A stretch of 64,000 nucleotides of DNA, from the NCBI GenBank assembly GCA_009767595.1, contig VSDK01011222.1, forward strand, positions 180,929 to 244,928. Reading direction: 5' to 3'. How positions within the stretch are numbered: the stretch's first letter is position 1; each line of letters opens with the position of its first letter. This DNA comes from Symbiodinium kawagutii. Its lineage: Eukaryota > Sar > Dinophyceae > Suessiales > Symbiodiniaceae. The notes below the pieces were generated by a model. It did not search any database and had not been told where the DNA came from. It saw nothing but the letters and a program-made list of their open reading frames with translations. The translations under genes were made by a program, and so were the position numbers. Below are positions 12,223-23,418 of the stretch, in pieces.

Positions 12223-13175
12223 GGACCCTGCTTGGTGATTTTGCATGGGTTATTTCTATCACCCGTAATAATCCGTAATACGGGTTTTTGCGCACATATG
12301 CTCAATTATTTGTCTAATATTGTCTAATTAGATGGGGATCTCTGTAAACCTCTTGAACGGATAATCTGTGGGCGGCTTGACAGCCATTCAGAGACGTTCA
12401 GTGTCGTGGGAACACTTGCCATCGCGATTGCTTTCAACATGGCAGGCATATAAACAATTGCGCCAAGAATCTGCTTCATTTGCAAATGATCGTGGGAGTG
12501 TTTGCGCACAAACTTGTACACACAGCCCTGTCATCAGGTGTGTACTTTGAATAAGCACAGCAGTCATGTGCATGATTACATCAATGGACTTAGGGAGGAC
12601 GTGATCAACGCTTAGCAACATCTGAGTGCCCATGCATCATGGAGCCTGGTGTCCATTTACGACTCCCCTCCTTGGCTGATCAGCACAAGGGGCATGCTGA
12701 ACAAACTCAGATAGGGTTGACTTTGACATGTACGGAGCAGACTTCTAATGATTCTCATTGAATTCTCATTGAATTCTCATGATTCTGGAGATCCCTACAA
12801 TCCAATCACAGAGGATGGAACAGCTAAATGCCATGGTGGCTTCCGTGACGTGGCTAGACAACATACACATACAGATCTAACGTACATATACAGTACTCAT
12901 ATATTGTTTACGTTATCATACACAGACATACAGACATACACATGCTTCCATATAATCTCTATCTATCTCTATATATATATATATATATGTATTTACTTAT
13001 ATGTTGGGACATGCTGTACATTTGTTGGAGATGCAGTTCGACCACCCGTAACGTTGACTGCTTCGGTAGGTCGTTGGATCGAAGATGCCGGGGCAGTGGA
13101 GCTGCGTAACATGTCCCCCGAGGCGCCGGACAGGTGAGGAAATGATGCGACAACACGATGGTTAACCAGCTGGAT

Positions 13176-13282
13176 ATGTGGGGTTTCTCAAGGCAGTTTG
13201 GGGACCTCAAAGTGGTTGGTCTATAACTAGAAATGACGAATATGGGATGATTTGGGGGGTCCCCTATTTTGAGAAACCACAA
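13176..13282. mobile_element. Short inverted-repeat element, TTTCTCAAAATAGGGG family
   Basis: About 107 bp. The left end is GTGGGGTTTCTCAAGGC and the right end is GGTCCCCTATTTTGAGAAAC then CAC. The internal 3' core ATGGGATGATTTGGGGGG is shared with the copy at 25017. Confidence 0.65.
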
Positions 13283-13375
13283 TGTACATGTTTCTTGAAG
13301 AATCTATGTGGAACTTGCGGAAAAATATAAGTAACATGCAGTAACAGGTATTTACTGTATATAACGCAGACTTTT

Positions 13376-13520
13376 TCAATGTGATGCAATGAGATGTACC
13401 GCACTTTGATGTGATGGGGTTTAATGTAATGTGATTCGATGTCATGGAACCTGATGTAATGCAGCGCAACGCCATGTGATGGGATGTCATGTAAGGTCAT
13501 GTGTTGTGATGTACCTATGT
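13376..13520. repeat. Degenerate GTGATGTAATG-type tandem repeat
   Basis: Imperfect units of about 10 bp (GTGATGNAATG) over roughly 145 bp. The open minus-strand frames here, rich in His, Ile and Thr, are a by-product. Confidence 0.7.
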
Positions 13521-14014
13521 AGAAAAATATTGGGATATGTGATGTGTACCTAAAACGCTTATACACTACCTGCAAGAGATCTGAATTGTGCCAGCAATAC
13601 ACACCATTGTCAGACCATCAAACTCCAAGACTATCAACCCTACGGCATGATCACGTGTTTGCTCATGAAGCAGTGACCAACCTTCGACCATATGACCAGT
13701 ATACAATGAAACACACTGAAACCACGAATTCATCCTTACTTAATCACTACCTCGTACAACTAAAACAATCAATTCACTATTGATGAACCATTAGTCCATC
13801 ATCAAGTAACCATTACGAAACCTGTAGTTAAGCATTAAATGATCTTGAAATCAACACCGTGGAAAAAATGCCAACGTCGAAATGAAGTGAGCTAAAGATC
13901 ACGCAGCTTTCCGCGGTGGCTCGTCAGGACCAGCGTCGAGTCATCAGCGGTGGTACCCTTGTGCCTTAGTTGTGAGCCATCGAAGTCGACCCAAACTGAG
14001 GGCCTCAGAGATAT

Positions 14015-14069
14015 ATGGTGCCTACATGGTGCCTACATGGTGCCTACATGGTGCCTACATGGTGCCTAT
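14015..14069. repeat. 11-bp tandem repeat ATGGTGCCTAC, 5 copies
   Basis: Five head-to-tail units, the first four identical and the last ending in T. Non-coding context. Confidence 0.95.
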
Positions 14070-14636
14070 TGGTTGCGTATATTGGTGGCTTAAATTTCTT
14101 GCATTCAAAGTAGTTGTTGATCATTTTTTCGATTTCACAGCTCATATCCAGCACCCTTCGATTGGTGGTTTCTTTGAATTTATATAGATGATGCTTACAT
14201 GGTGATCCATGATGGGGCTGAGAGCTGCCCCGTAAAAAAAAGCATTCCTTTCCTTCAGTGTTTTCTCAGCTTACGCCATGGTCAAGGGCAAACCCGGTCG
14301 ATGTTTGTTATTTATGCCCATTTAATTGTTGGTGATCATGTATTTTTGGCTATCCTTAATTTGCCGATACCCAGAGTTGATCATATCAAATGAATGTATA
14401 CCATCAAATCAGCCTTATCTTTGACATACTGCAAGGATGCCGCTATAATAGCATCATATCATCAGTGGTTGCTAATGTTGATGTTTATTCCACTAGTGCA
14501 ACCACTACGATACCATTACTGGACCATTGTATCATTATACCCTTTCATTGTGAATATGTAATCCTTAGTTGGCTTTATACAAGTATATTAGTTGCCATCG
14601 TACCAACGTACCATTCACACAATGTATCATCACATC

Positions 14637-14915
14637 CACATATATGTATATATATATATATATATGTATTTATATATATATATATATTTATGTAAATATA
14701 AATATATATATATATGTAAATATGTGTATATATATATATCTATATGTATATATATATATATATCTATATGTATATATATATATATGTAAATATAAATATA
14801 TATATATATGTAAATATGTGTATATATATATATATCTATATGTAAATATGTATATCTATATGTATATATATATATATATGTATCTGTATCTGTATATATA
14901 TATATATTTTTAATA
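14637..14915. repeat. Compound TA-rich microsatellite
   Basis: TA dinucleotides interrupted by regularly spaced TGTAAATA and CTATATGTA words, giving a higher-order unit of about 60-120 bp. All frames are open because of the repeat alone. Confidence 0.9.
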
Positions 14916-15285
14916 CACATATCACAATACCATACAATACCTACACAAGGGATTTGACAAAATTAGTAAAGCTATGTTACACATACGTAAATGCATGCCT
15001 GAGGATACCTATACATTTTTGTTTTCTCTCTCTCTCTCTCTATCTATGCAGTATCATACACCAACCGGATACCAGAATACGATTGATATTCCAAGCATAT
15101 ACCAACCATACTACTCGTATGATAACCCTACCATTGCCATAAGCAATGCAGCGCAACCACGCGACGCATTCAGCGGGGTGTCAGCTCAGGTCAGTTGCCG
15201 CGATTCTGCGGGTGTGATGCGCTCACGCGTGCGGCAGGCCTGGCAAAGAGCTCGAATGGACCATTGTTCAATGGCGAGCGACCGG

Positions 15286-15434
15286 GTCAAGCAGTTCACC
15301 AACCAATTTCATGGGGGATGATGACCAACACTGATCACCAACCAGTACTGGGGGACCAGTACTAGGAAAACAATGGTTAATGATGGGGGAACCAGGGGGA
15401 CTAAGGGTGAACTGGTACAGGGTTTTGACCCACT
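15286..15434. repeat. Dispersed repeat with GGGTCAA / TTGACCC ends, copy 1
   Basis: Begins GGGTCAAGCAGTTCACCAAC and ends GGTTTTGACCCAC. The copy at 31133-31249 shares both ends and the inner words GGAAAAC, AATGATGGGGGAA and CAGGG. A partial relative (GGGAAAAC then AATGATGGGGGAACCAGG) lies at about 24975-25016. Non-coding inverted-repeat element. Confidence 0.6.
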
Positions 15435-15976
15435 GCCAAATGGTGTTTATGTGATGGTTATTTGGTGGTAGAAGAAGTCGGTGTAGCCGTTATTCGATGT
15501 TTAGATTGTGGATAAGGATGAGATGGTGATTACATGGTCATTGTGATATGGTCGCGGAGAATTCATTTGTTGGTTATATGGTGGCTAATGTAGGATTTGT
15601 TTTAAGTGGTCCACGGTAGATTTATATGAAGGCACAATAGTTGCAGTCTTTGAATCTTTAGAACATGTATTTCCGTAAATTAGGCATTTCTCTGAACGGG
15701 TATTGGCCCTGTTGCATATCATAAGTTTGAGTGGTTGAGAAGTACCACTTTTGCGGACAGGCCCGGCTGCTTGACACGCAGTCGTTGATATGAACCAGAT
15801 GGCTCTGATAGTAGAACTGATGACCCTTTGTTGGCTAGGTGCTTTCAACATGTTTCAACAGTTTTATCTTTAAATTCTTTAGTTATTTTCCATGCTGTCC
15901 GACTGCTGAATTGGCTATATCTCTTTATCCAAAGGAGATTTTGTGTTTCCCAACTTCCACTCCATGGCTTGCCACT

Positions 15977-16071
15977 GCTCCAGGCCAAAGAGAAGGAAGC
16001 TATCCTTTCCGTGCACGCCTCGGTGTCTTATTTTCCAGCCCCAAGAATTGAGATCGTTGGCGCTAAAGGAT
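15977..16071 (+). CDS. Orphan exon candidate
   Basis: An open plus frame after CTGCTCCAG, reading AKEKEAILSVHASVSYFPAP then RIEIVGAKG. Composition is protein-like against an AT-rich background, but no donor is clear and no family is recognised. Confidence 0.3.
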
Positions 16072-17015
16072 CTTGAAGCACTACTTGCTCGTAGCAATGA
16101 TTACTCAGTGATTACTATGGTTAAACCTGTAATGCTTTCATGGTTAACCTGTAATACAATGGTATAGCCTATTTATGGTTTTACTTGAAATGCTTCATGA
16201 TTCTTAGATTGTGTTGCCAATCCTTCAGGCCATTGTATTGAAACCATCTAGGGTGTCCTGAGTTGTGCACATTTCAGAAACAGATTGGCAGATGATCCAT
16301 GTTGTTTTCTTTGCCGATGATTCAGGATGGGTGTACACTGTTTACTGCAAGTGAGGTGCTTTTGGAAAACATGGGAGGTCCCTACAATGTATATCATTCA
16401 GCAGATCTCATATATATCGATGGCCACAAGACTACTGGTGCATCCGGCTACGTCTTTTGTTGTGCACATCATACAAACACACAACGAAAGGTCACAACCT
16501 TTGAAATGTCTCAATGGAAGTCAACGAGTATCAGACAGGCATATTCACGCATATATCATATATATATATACACACATATATATATATAGACATGCCATCA
16601 TGATTCTCTGCATTCACTAGATAATGTTTTTGTAAAGACAAGCGCACACCCGACTCCAGAGATATACAGCATACCCATATTCAGACAAATAGTCACACAT
16701 GAACGATTCGGTATGAAATGCAACGTTTGTGTATTACATGGATGATATACAACCAGATTATTGACCAAAGAGTATTTGCACAAGCGGACTTCAAAAGCAA
16801 TGCAGGTTGCTTTTGTGATCTTGTTCAAGCGATCTTGTAATTGAAGATGTTCAGAACGTTTCAAAACATATCAACATCTGCCCACACCCAGTGGGAGCAA
16901 TTTCAGCCAGGTTGGGACATCAAGCATCGACACCATGAACAACCATCCTTCATCATCAACAACCATCAAGAACCGGCAAAAAGCATCAACGACCACAAAT
17001 GACCAGTAATACAGT

Positions 17016-17084
17016 AAGCATCAACAAGCATCAACAAGCATCAACAAGCATCAAGAAGCATCAAGAAGCATCAGCAAGCATCAA
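17016..17084. repeat. Decamer tandem repeat AAGCATCAAC, about 7 copies
   Basis: 10-bp periodicity with A/G/C variants in the last two positions. It lies about 750 bp upstream of the DERA start codon. Confidence 0.9.
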
Positions 17085-17827
17085 AAACTGCATCAATAAG
17101 GGCGTTCATGTTGTTGGAGGCCTGTCCTGATTTTATCTCGCAAATCTGGACAAATCTGGACATATCTGGAGTGCCACTGAGGGCGCTCACTTAGCTTCCG
17201 AAGCTGCCAGGGTCTCGGAGTCTGCTGTGCTTTGAAGTTGAGAGTTTTTTGTCAACTGATTCTCTGGGAGGGCTTCCTCTGTCATTCATGCAGCAATGCA
17301 TTCATTCAGTCATTGATGAATCTAAGTTGGTTTCACTTTGGATCAATTTTGTTGGACACGAAGATCCGCATTGGAATGAACTTGGTCAAGCCATAGCTGG
17401 CAGCCAAAGCAACGCTAAAGTTCAGCAACAAGACATGCAAACAAGTGACAGCAGGGTGAGTCACTACGAGCAACACCAGCTGTCAGACTTCCACAGCACA
17501 GTGTCTATTTCGAAGTGTCAGATGAAGAGCAGGCTTTTATCCATTGGCCCCAAAAGAGTGTACAGTATATGTTAAACACATCTTCAAGAGAAGATGTGGT
17601 CATGGTTGTCAAAATCACTCAACAGATAGACGGTTTCCTACTAGAGAGCGTGGCCAAATGTGTGCCAATGATTTGGCAACAATAGAGTAGCCTTGTGAAA
17701 ATGGGTCGCCATTTATACAATCCCATGTCAGCATGCCTGACATTTTGACCCACAATTGACATACCCACCAATCTCACGCGTGCTCGTCATCCAAGAGACA
17801 CATCCTTGCCTGGTCGCCTCACTACCC

Positions 17828-18167
17828 ATGGCGACGCGAGAAATGAAGCGAAAGATGATCTCGCTGATGGATCTCACAACCCTCGACAAGGATCCTGTTT
17901 CGGCCCTGTTTGCTTTTCAAGAGTGATTCTTCTGATAGCTCGTTGAGGCACAATCTATCACGGCCCCTATAAGTAACCAACCAAAATAGATTTTGTTGGG
18001 AATCTCACAAGCGACCAGGAGCGCGACACCGAAGAGAAGGTGAAGCAATTGGTGGAGCAGGGATCTGTAGCGAATGCCCTTGAAACAGAGGCGCAGAGTG
18101 GGAGTAGCCGCTAGTGGTTGTTGATGTGGAGGTTCCACAATACCTCGTTTATGGGGTGGTTCTTGGG

Positions 18168-18251
<84 letters not shown>

Positions 18252-18320
18252 AAGCATCATAAGCATCATCATAATCATCATAATCATCATCGTCATCATT
18301 GTCATCCTCCTCATCATCAT

Positions 18321-18359
<39 letters not shown>

Positions 18360-18385
18360 AATCATCATCGTCATCATCGTCATCC

Positions 18386-18426
<41 letters not shown>

Positions 18427-20663
18427 GTCGTCATCATCATCGTCATCGCCATCGTCATCATCGTCATCATCGTCATCATTCCTCATCCTCATCCTCATCC
18501 TCATCCTCATCCTCATCATCATCATCATCATCATCATCGTCCTTGCTGGTTATGTAACGCATGGTGACTCTTGGGGGTTTTATGATCCATGGTGATTCTT
18601 CTACCCAGTTCGTTGGGGTGCACGACCTGTGGCAGTGTCAGACGTGTACTTGTATCATATGTAGAACGATGGCCTCAAAAGTGGTTGATACTGCAACTGG
18701 CTAATCATGGTTCCTTTCAACTAATCATAATTGACAATGATGAATAATTGGGTGATGATGAATCAGTGGCAACAGTTCATGAACGGTTCAGAACTGGTTG
18801 CGCACATGTCTGTCGATGCACCCCCAGCGAGCGAAGGGCGCACCGCGTTCCTGCTCCTCGGTGTGCCTAAGTTTTATGAAGTAGAATGATATCTAATGCC
18901 CCCTTCCTTAGTCACACCGTGGTTGTAGTAGTGGCAAAGGTTGATTACCCTCCCGACAAGCGCTTCTTACGCTTAGTCAGTTGCCATTGGTGATACTTGG
19001 CCTCTCTGTCGCTCCAGCTGTTTTGAACCGGAGGAAGGACCGAAGTGGTAACTACAGCATCTCTCCGAGGAATGATTGGCAGTGTGTCAAAATTTGTTTT
19101 TCCTTCCGCGATACTCAACTCCAGATACGAGGATATCCATCGCATGGTTTCTTCCTGCAGCAAAAGTTCTGGTCGTTGTTGAAACCCTTTGCGAAAGGTG
19201 GTAGCCCCCAGCTTATATACCGACGCCACCAAGTTGCCCCGATTTCTTGGCACCCATGTTTGTTCAAAGAGGTTTTCAGCATGTCTGACAGCTCCTTGCA
19301 AACTGAAAACAGTGCTGGCAGCAATAGTCAACCGCAGCTGCAGCATCAATTCTTGAGCACCAAGCTTTCTATTAGCTGCTGTCACAAATTATATTAACAC
19401 ATAGTAACCATCACCACTATCCAGCATCATTAAGTAGTGGCCATCATTGATCACTCTCAACCATCAACCATCCTCAAAGAATCATCAACCATTCGGTTAG
19501 CTTTCCAGCGTGGACCTTTGGAACGCGCGCGGGAGGGAAAAAAAAAAAAGAAGCTACAATCACATAGAATCACTCCCAGGACTCCCACCCTTCACATCCC
19601 TTCACCATCCGCTGGTTCACTTCCCGAGGTCGCAGCCGTTTGTGTCTACCCCGAGTTCGTGGCCGTGGCCAAGTCGACGATCAGCGCGATTGGTGGGTCC
19701 ATGCGTGTGGCCACGGTGGTGAATTTCCCCAGTGGGGATGGTGACTTGCAGCAGATCCAACAGGAGACCCGGGCAGCTTTGGAATTTGGGGCAGATGAGA
19801 TTGACCTGGTGATTTGCTACAAGGCAGGGGTTCCCTATTTCAAAAACGAGTTCAAGTAACTTAAGTACTACTTGGATGATCCAATGTAAATCCATTGTCC
19901 CTTGTTTAAACACATTTTTTTTGTCAAACCCTGAAAGGAATATCTGGAGACAGCTGCAGCAAAGGGCGAAGCCGCTGCGAGCTCTCTTAGATCGTGTCAG
20001 CTCGTTCGTGGTACCAAAGATGTCATGCAGCAGCATGCAGCCGAAAGTGGTCGGGACTGCTGCCCATTGAAGGTGATCCTTGAAACAGGCAAGTGTGGTA
20101 AGAACCAAGGTGTTGCTGTGTTGTCGCTGTGATTGATAACATTTGTTCAATCTTGGTGGTTCATGCATGTTCATGCAAAATCATGGAGTACCTGGACTGG
20201 AAAAGGTTAGATTGATCATAGAAATCCATGCGCAGGCGAGTTGAAGTCACCAGACCTTATCCGCAAAGCAGCTCAAGATGCTGTGCACCATGGAGCAGAC
20301 TTTCTGAAGACTTCCACGGGCAAGACGCCTGCAGGAGCAAGCTTGGAAGCAGCGCAGGTGATGCTGGAAGTGATCAAGAAGACGGGACAGGCGAGCCAGG
20401 AAGGAGAAGGAGGTGAAGGTGGTGAAGGTGGTGAAGGTGGTAGCAAAAAACGTAAAAAATCCACAGCTGCATGTGGTCTGAAGATCTCTGGTGGTGTTCG
20501 CACTTTTGAGGATGCTCTCAGTTACATTAGTTTGGTGGAGGAGGTGCTATCTGATGAAGCTGTAGATTTCCTGTGCCCGGAGACCTTTCGATTTGGAGTG
20601 AGTGGATTATTGGCGAACTTGCTGAGGGAAGATGCAAAAGTGGAATCTGGCTCAGCATATTAA
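17828..20663 (+). CDS. deoC: Deoxyribose-phosphate aldolase (DERA), complete, 4 exons
   Basis: Class I aldolase that splits 2-deoxyribose-5-phosphate into glyceraldehyde-3-phosphate and acetaldehyde in deoxynucleoside catabolism. Exons 17828-17907, 19580-19829, 19938-20088 and 20236-20663 (TAA) join in phase to 302 residues; E. coli DeoC has 259. The ATG at 17828 gives MATREMKRKMISLMDLTTLD, matching the bacterial start LMDLTTL. Next come VAAVCVYPEF, RVATVVNFPSGD, GADEIDLV with catalytic Asp at 102, LKVILETGELK over a splice, ADFLKTSTGK with the Schiff-base Lys at 185, and LKISGGVRT with the second catalytic Lys at 243. The two lysines are 58 residues apart instead of 34, owing to an inserted Gly/Glu repeat plus SKKRKKS at about 215-236. 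Introns 1 and 2 start with GT; intron 3 starts with GCAAGT. The join between exons 1 and 2 (residues 27-42) is the weakest, since the family is variable there. Confidence 0.93.
18165..18540. repeat. Long CAT/ATC trinucleotide microsatellite in DERA intron 1
   Basis: About 375 bp of CAT triplets with interruptions (CGT, AAT, CCT) and a terminal CCTCAT hexamer run at 18480-18516. It produces poly-His, poly-Ile and, on the minus strand, poly-Asp or poly-Met frames. None is a gene. It lies wholly inside the 1.67-kb intron 17908-19579. Confidence 0.97.
18945..19385 (-). CDS. Antisense open frame nested in DERA intron 1, unrecognised
   Basis: A 146-codon minus-strand frame with ordinary amino-acid composition: few rare residues, no low complexity, and a basic C terminus (LTKRKKRLSGG). 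The overlapping plus strand also has a 138-codon frame. The protein-like region includes LFEQTWVPRNRGNLVASVYK. It could be a fragment of a mobile-element polyprotein, an antisense gene or chance. No catalytic motif is visible. Confidence 0.3.
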   Translation of the reverse strand: MTAANRKLGAQELMLQLRLTIAASTVFSLQGAVRHAENLFEQTWVPRNRGNLVASVYKLGATTFRKGFQQRPELLLQEETMRWISSYLELSIAEGKTNFDTLPIIPRRDAVVTTSVLPPVQNSWSDREAKYHQWQLTKRKKRLSGG

Positions 20664-22100
20664 ATCATGGTGCTGCCACTTCCGGTGGCGACTTGGGCCT
20701 CCATACATGGTGGATCTCCCGAAATTGATGCTGTCCCTGCCGAATTTGGATCAACTTTTTCGAGCAGTGAGTATTTATCTTCTTTATGGATATCCACTTG
20801 GTGGTGAATTTTTTTTGACCGACTCTGTGTCGGACTCAGCTGGGTGATTGGCCTGGGCATCTGGAGCAAGGCACATCATGAAACTTGTGGTGCTGCTGTT
20901 TGAAGTGCACCAGGTGCAGTGCTGTACACCACTTACAGATGTTCGCAGATTCTGAAGCTCATAGCCCTATAGAACTGGTCAGCCAGAACTTGCCCTCACA
21001 GGAGTGACAACGACATCTGTAAATGGTTGGGGCTTACTTTGTGGGACATTGATAGGATCGTCTCTGCGCCAGAGAGACGGAACCTGTGAGCTCATGAGAG
21101 AGCGATGGCGCACCAAAGGGGTTCGGACTGCATAAGTTCAAAGGACAATTCATGAGTTTCTGCTCGGTCACGACAGCTAGCGGTAGCTAGCTGGAGTTTG
21201 TTTTTGCTTTAGCAAAGCTTTAGGAGGTCTGGGGGCAGGCGCGGGACCTTGTGCGTGAAGTTTCACTAGTTGACCCCCTCCCCACCCTGCCTCCCCTCGG
21301 GCTCAACTCCACCCAGGGCCCTCCTGGTTCTCTGGTTGATGGTAGGATTTTGGCATGTACTCGAATCTTCTTCCCTCCGTTCCTTTAAAACAAAAAGCTG
21401 CTATACAATCACGATTATTCGGCCAGCCAATGCAAAAGCTTATCTGAGGATATTTGAGACACTTGGACTCTGATCATGTTGCGGTGCTCGCATCCGTTTC
21501 ACTACCAGCGGTGGTTGCATCCGTTGAACAGTAAGGGTAAATGTTGTAAATATTGGACGTGTCATGATCAGCAGATCCAACGTCAACCAGTCAGCCATAG
21601 TATCTTTTCTTTACTATTTCAGTTGAGCGACTCAAATACCAAATTAATACTCAATCATTTTTAGCTTCGATTCATTGCATGTGCACCCACTTGCCCCCAC
21701 ATCTTCCGCTCTTACTGCTCATGACAAACCCAAGGCGGCTTGATGCTTTGCTTTCGTCCACCCCCCCCGAGCCCTCAAGTAGTGGGTACTTTGATGCACC
21801 ACGTACGTTTTGGTTTTTGCAGAATCTTGTGGGCATAGCTGCTATATTTCCAAGAATTCGACAAAGGCAGAGAATGAGGGTTTTTCAACAATATACTGGC
21901 GGCGGCACATTGCGTGCATTGCACGCACAGGTACATGCATGTAATCATGTGCAAATACATATATTTGTGTATATATATATACACACATACAGACATATAT
22001 TTATATACACATGTCTAATTACATGTTGCAACTGTCTGACTGAAGGCACACGATAGAGTAGCTTTACATGTATTGCGCCTGTGTCTTGACAGACCGCATC
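20664..22100. other. Intergenic stretch after DERA
   Basis: No supported exon. CT-rich DNA at 21270-21330 and a short TA tract at 21965-22005 are the only obvious features. Confidence 0.35.
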
Positions 22101-22117
22101 CCCAAGACCATGATGTT

Positions 22118-22212
22118 CCAAAACCAAGGCGTCCAGTACCACACTGTCGCGACCGGCAACGAAAGATGAGGTGGAGGCACCCGCCACAGATACTGTGAAC
22201 AAGTGGTGTGTA
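22118..22212 (+). CDS. Exon candidate upstream of 22547 exon
   Basis: A plus frame reading KTKASSTTLSRPATKDEVEA then PATDTVNKW stays open and is protein-like, in a GC-richer island. The minus strand is open here too. It may belong to the gene whose clear exons are at 22547-22680 and 23176-23292. Confidence 0.3.
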
Positions 22213-22546
22213 GCGTTGGCAAAATATCATCAATCAACAATCAAACATCAATAACCCTCAATCAACGATCAATCATTCAAGGTGGAAGATGGCTCATAAG
22301 GCCTCGATTTTTGGCACCTACCGATGGTTGAAGGCAAGATGCGAGTGTTGAGATTGGAGCCTAAGACGCATCAGTCTTTTCGCCTGCGATCTTAAGCCAA
22401 GGAAAACTAGCGCCTCCAGCAGCATTTTGGAAACAGCCATGGATCGATGCATGAACTCCTTTTAAGAGAAATGCACTAATCACATCCAGTCACATCTGAT
22501 CATGGGATTCAGGAAATGTCATACCCGCAATCCAACACTGCACCAG

Positions 22547-23292
22547 GGTCCCATGGTGTCCCCGGGGCCCAGGCCTTCATAGCATCCAACCGGCGCTGGA
22601 TGACCCCAGAGGCCAGAGACCAGCTCCCGAACGGTTACCTTGGCATTGATAGCTGTGGAAACCAGCCTTTGTTTAGACAGGTTTGAGGTGATTTTTCTAT
22701 CATTTTCTACTGAACATGTTAGTTTCATGTAGGTAAATTACGGTCATGACGACTGGATAGTCGTTACAAAAGGTTATGCAATAATGACTATGGAATGAAG
22801 TGAATCATGATTTTGCTACGGCTGGTCATAGGGAATATTAAACAATCATGCTCATGAATGGATTGTTAACATGGGGTCATACTTGATATTACTAAATTAT
22901 ATTAGCTGATCACGGCCTGTTACAATCCGTCAATGCAATCCCACCTTGAACATCCTTTAACCAGGAACCACCTGCAATCAGGGTTTTTGATGCACACGAC
23001 CTGGGGTTGTCCAGCTCAGGGTGTAGCTATGTTCTGTGCTCCAGCCGTGGAATGCCGCTTATTTGACATTTACGCATGTGTAATTGTGCAATTGTATGGT
23101 AGGGCCACGATTGATTTGCACAGAAATATCGAGACGCATCATCAACAGCCTTGGTGTCTCGACCCCGTCGCCCAGTCGGAAGAGATCATGAAGCTGATGA
23201 ATCCGTTGGACCAGAAGCGTGTTATCTCTGGCGGGACTGGCAGGGAGTTCGGCGGCGGGTTGGGTCCGGGATTGGATATGGGTTACCTGTAA
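22547..23292 (+). CDS. 3' end of an unrecognised protein gene (two exons)
   Basis: Exon 22547-22680 lies between CACCAG and a GTTTGAGG donor. In its single good frame it reads SHGVPGAQAFIASNRRWMTP, EARDQLPNGYLGIDSCGNQP, LFRQ, ending in phase 0. A terminal exon at about 23176-23292 reads SEEIMKLMNPLDQKRVISGG then TGREFGGGLGPGLDMGYL and stops with TAA. The phase fits a direct join. Both are GC-richer than their surroundings and free of repeats, so they are very likely coding, but I do not recognise the family. The stop is only 126 bp before the MsrB-like start codon, a very tight head-to-tail spacing. Confidence 0.55.
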
Positions 23293-23418
23293 ATGATGTG
23301 CCTTTAATCCTTCAAAGCCGTGATTCTTGTGTGCACTTTTAAGCCTGTAGCATTTGCAGTATGCCTGCAGCCAAGAAGGCTCAACTTCTCAGATTTTCTT
23401 TTGAAGGCCACGGCTGCG

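Noticed and set aside
13062-13136. RanBP2-type zinc finger suggested by MPGQWSCVTCPPRRR
   Set aside because: Only one Cys pair is present and a rival frame (EDAGAVELRNMSPEAPD) is equally open.
14569-14920. Tyr/Ile-rich frames of about 100 residues on both strands
   Set aside because: Products of the TA microsatellite.
17917-18537. Minus-strand 206-residue poly-Asp/poly-Met frame
   Set aside because: It is the reverse reading of a CAT microsatellite in DERA intron 1 and overlaps the intron start.
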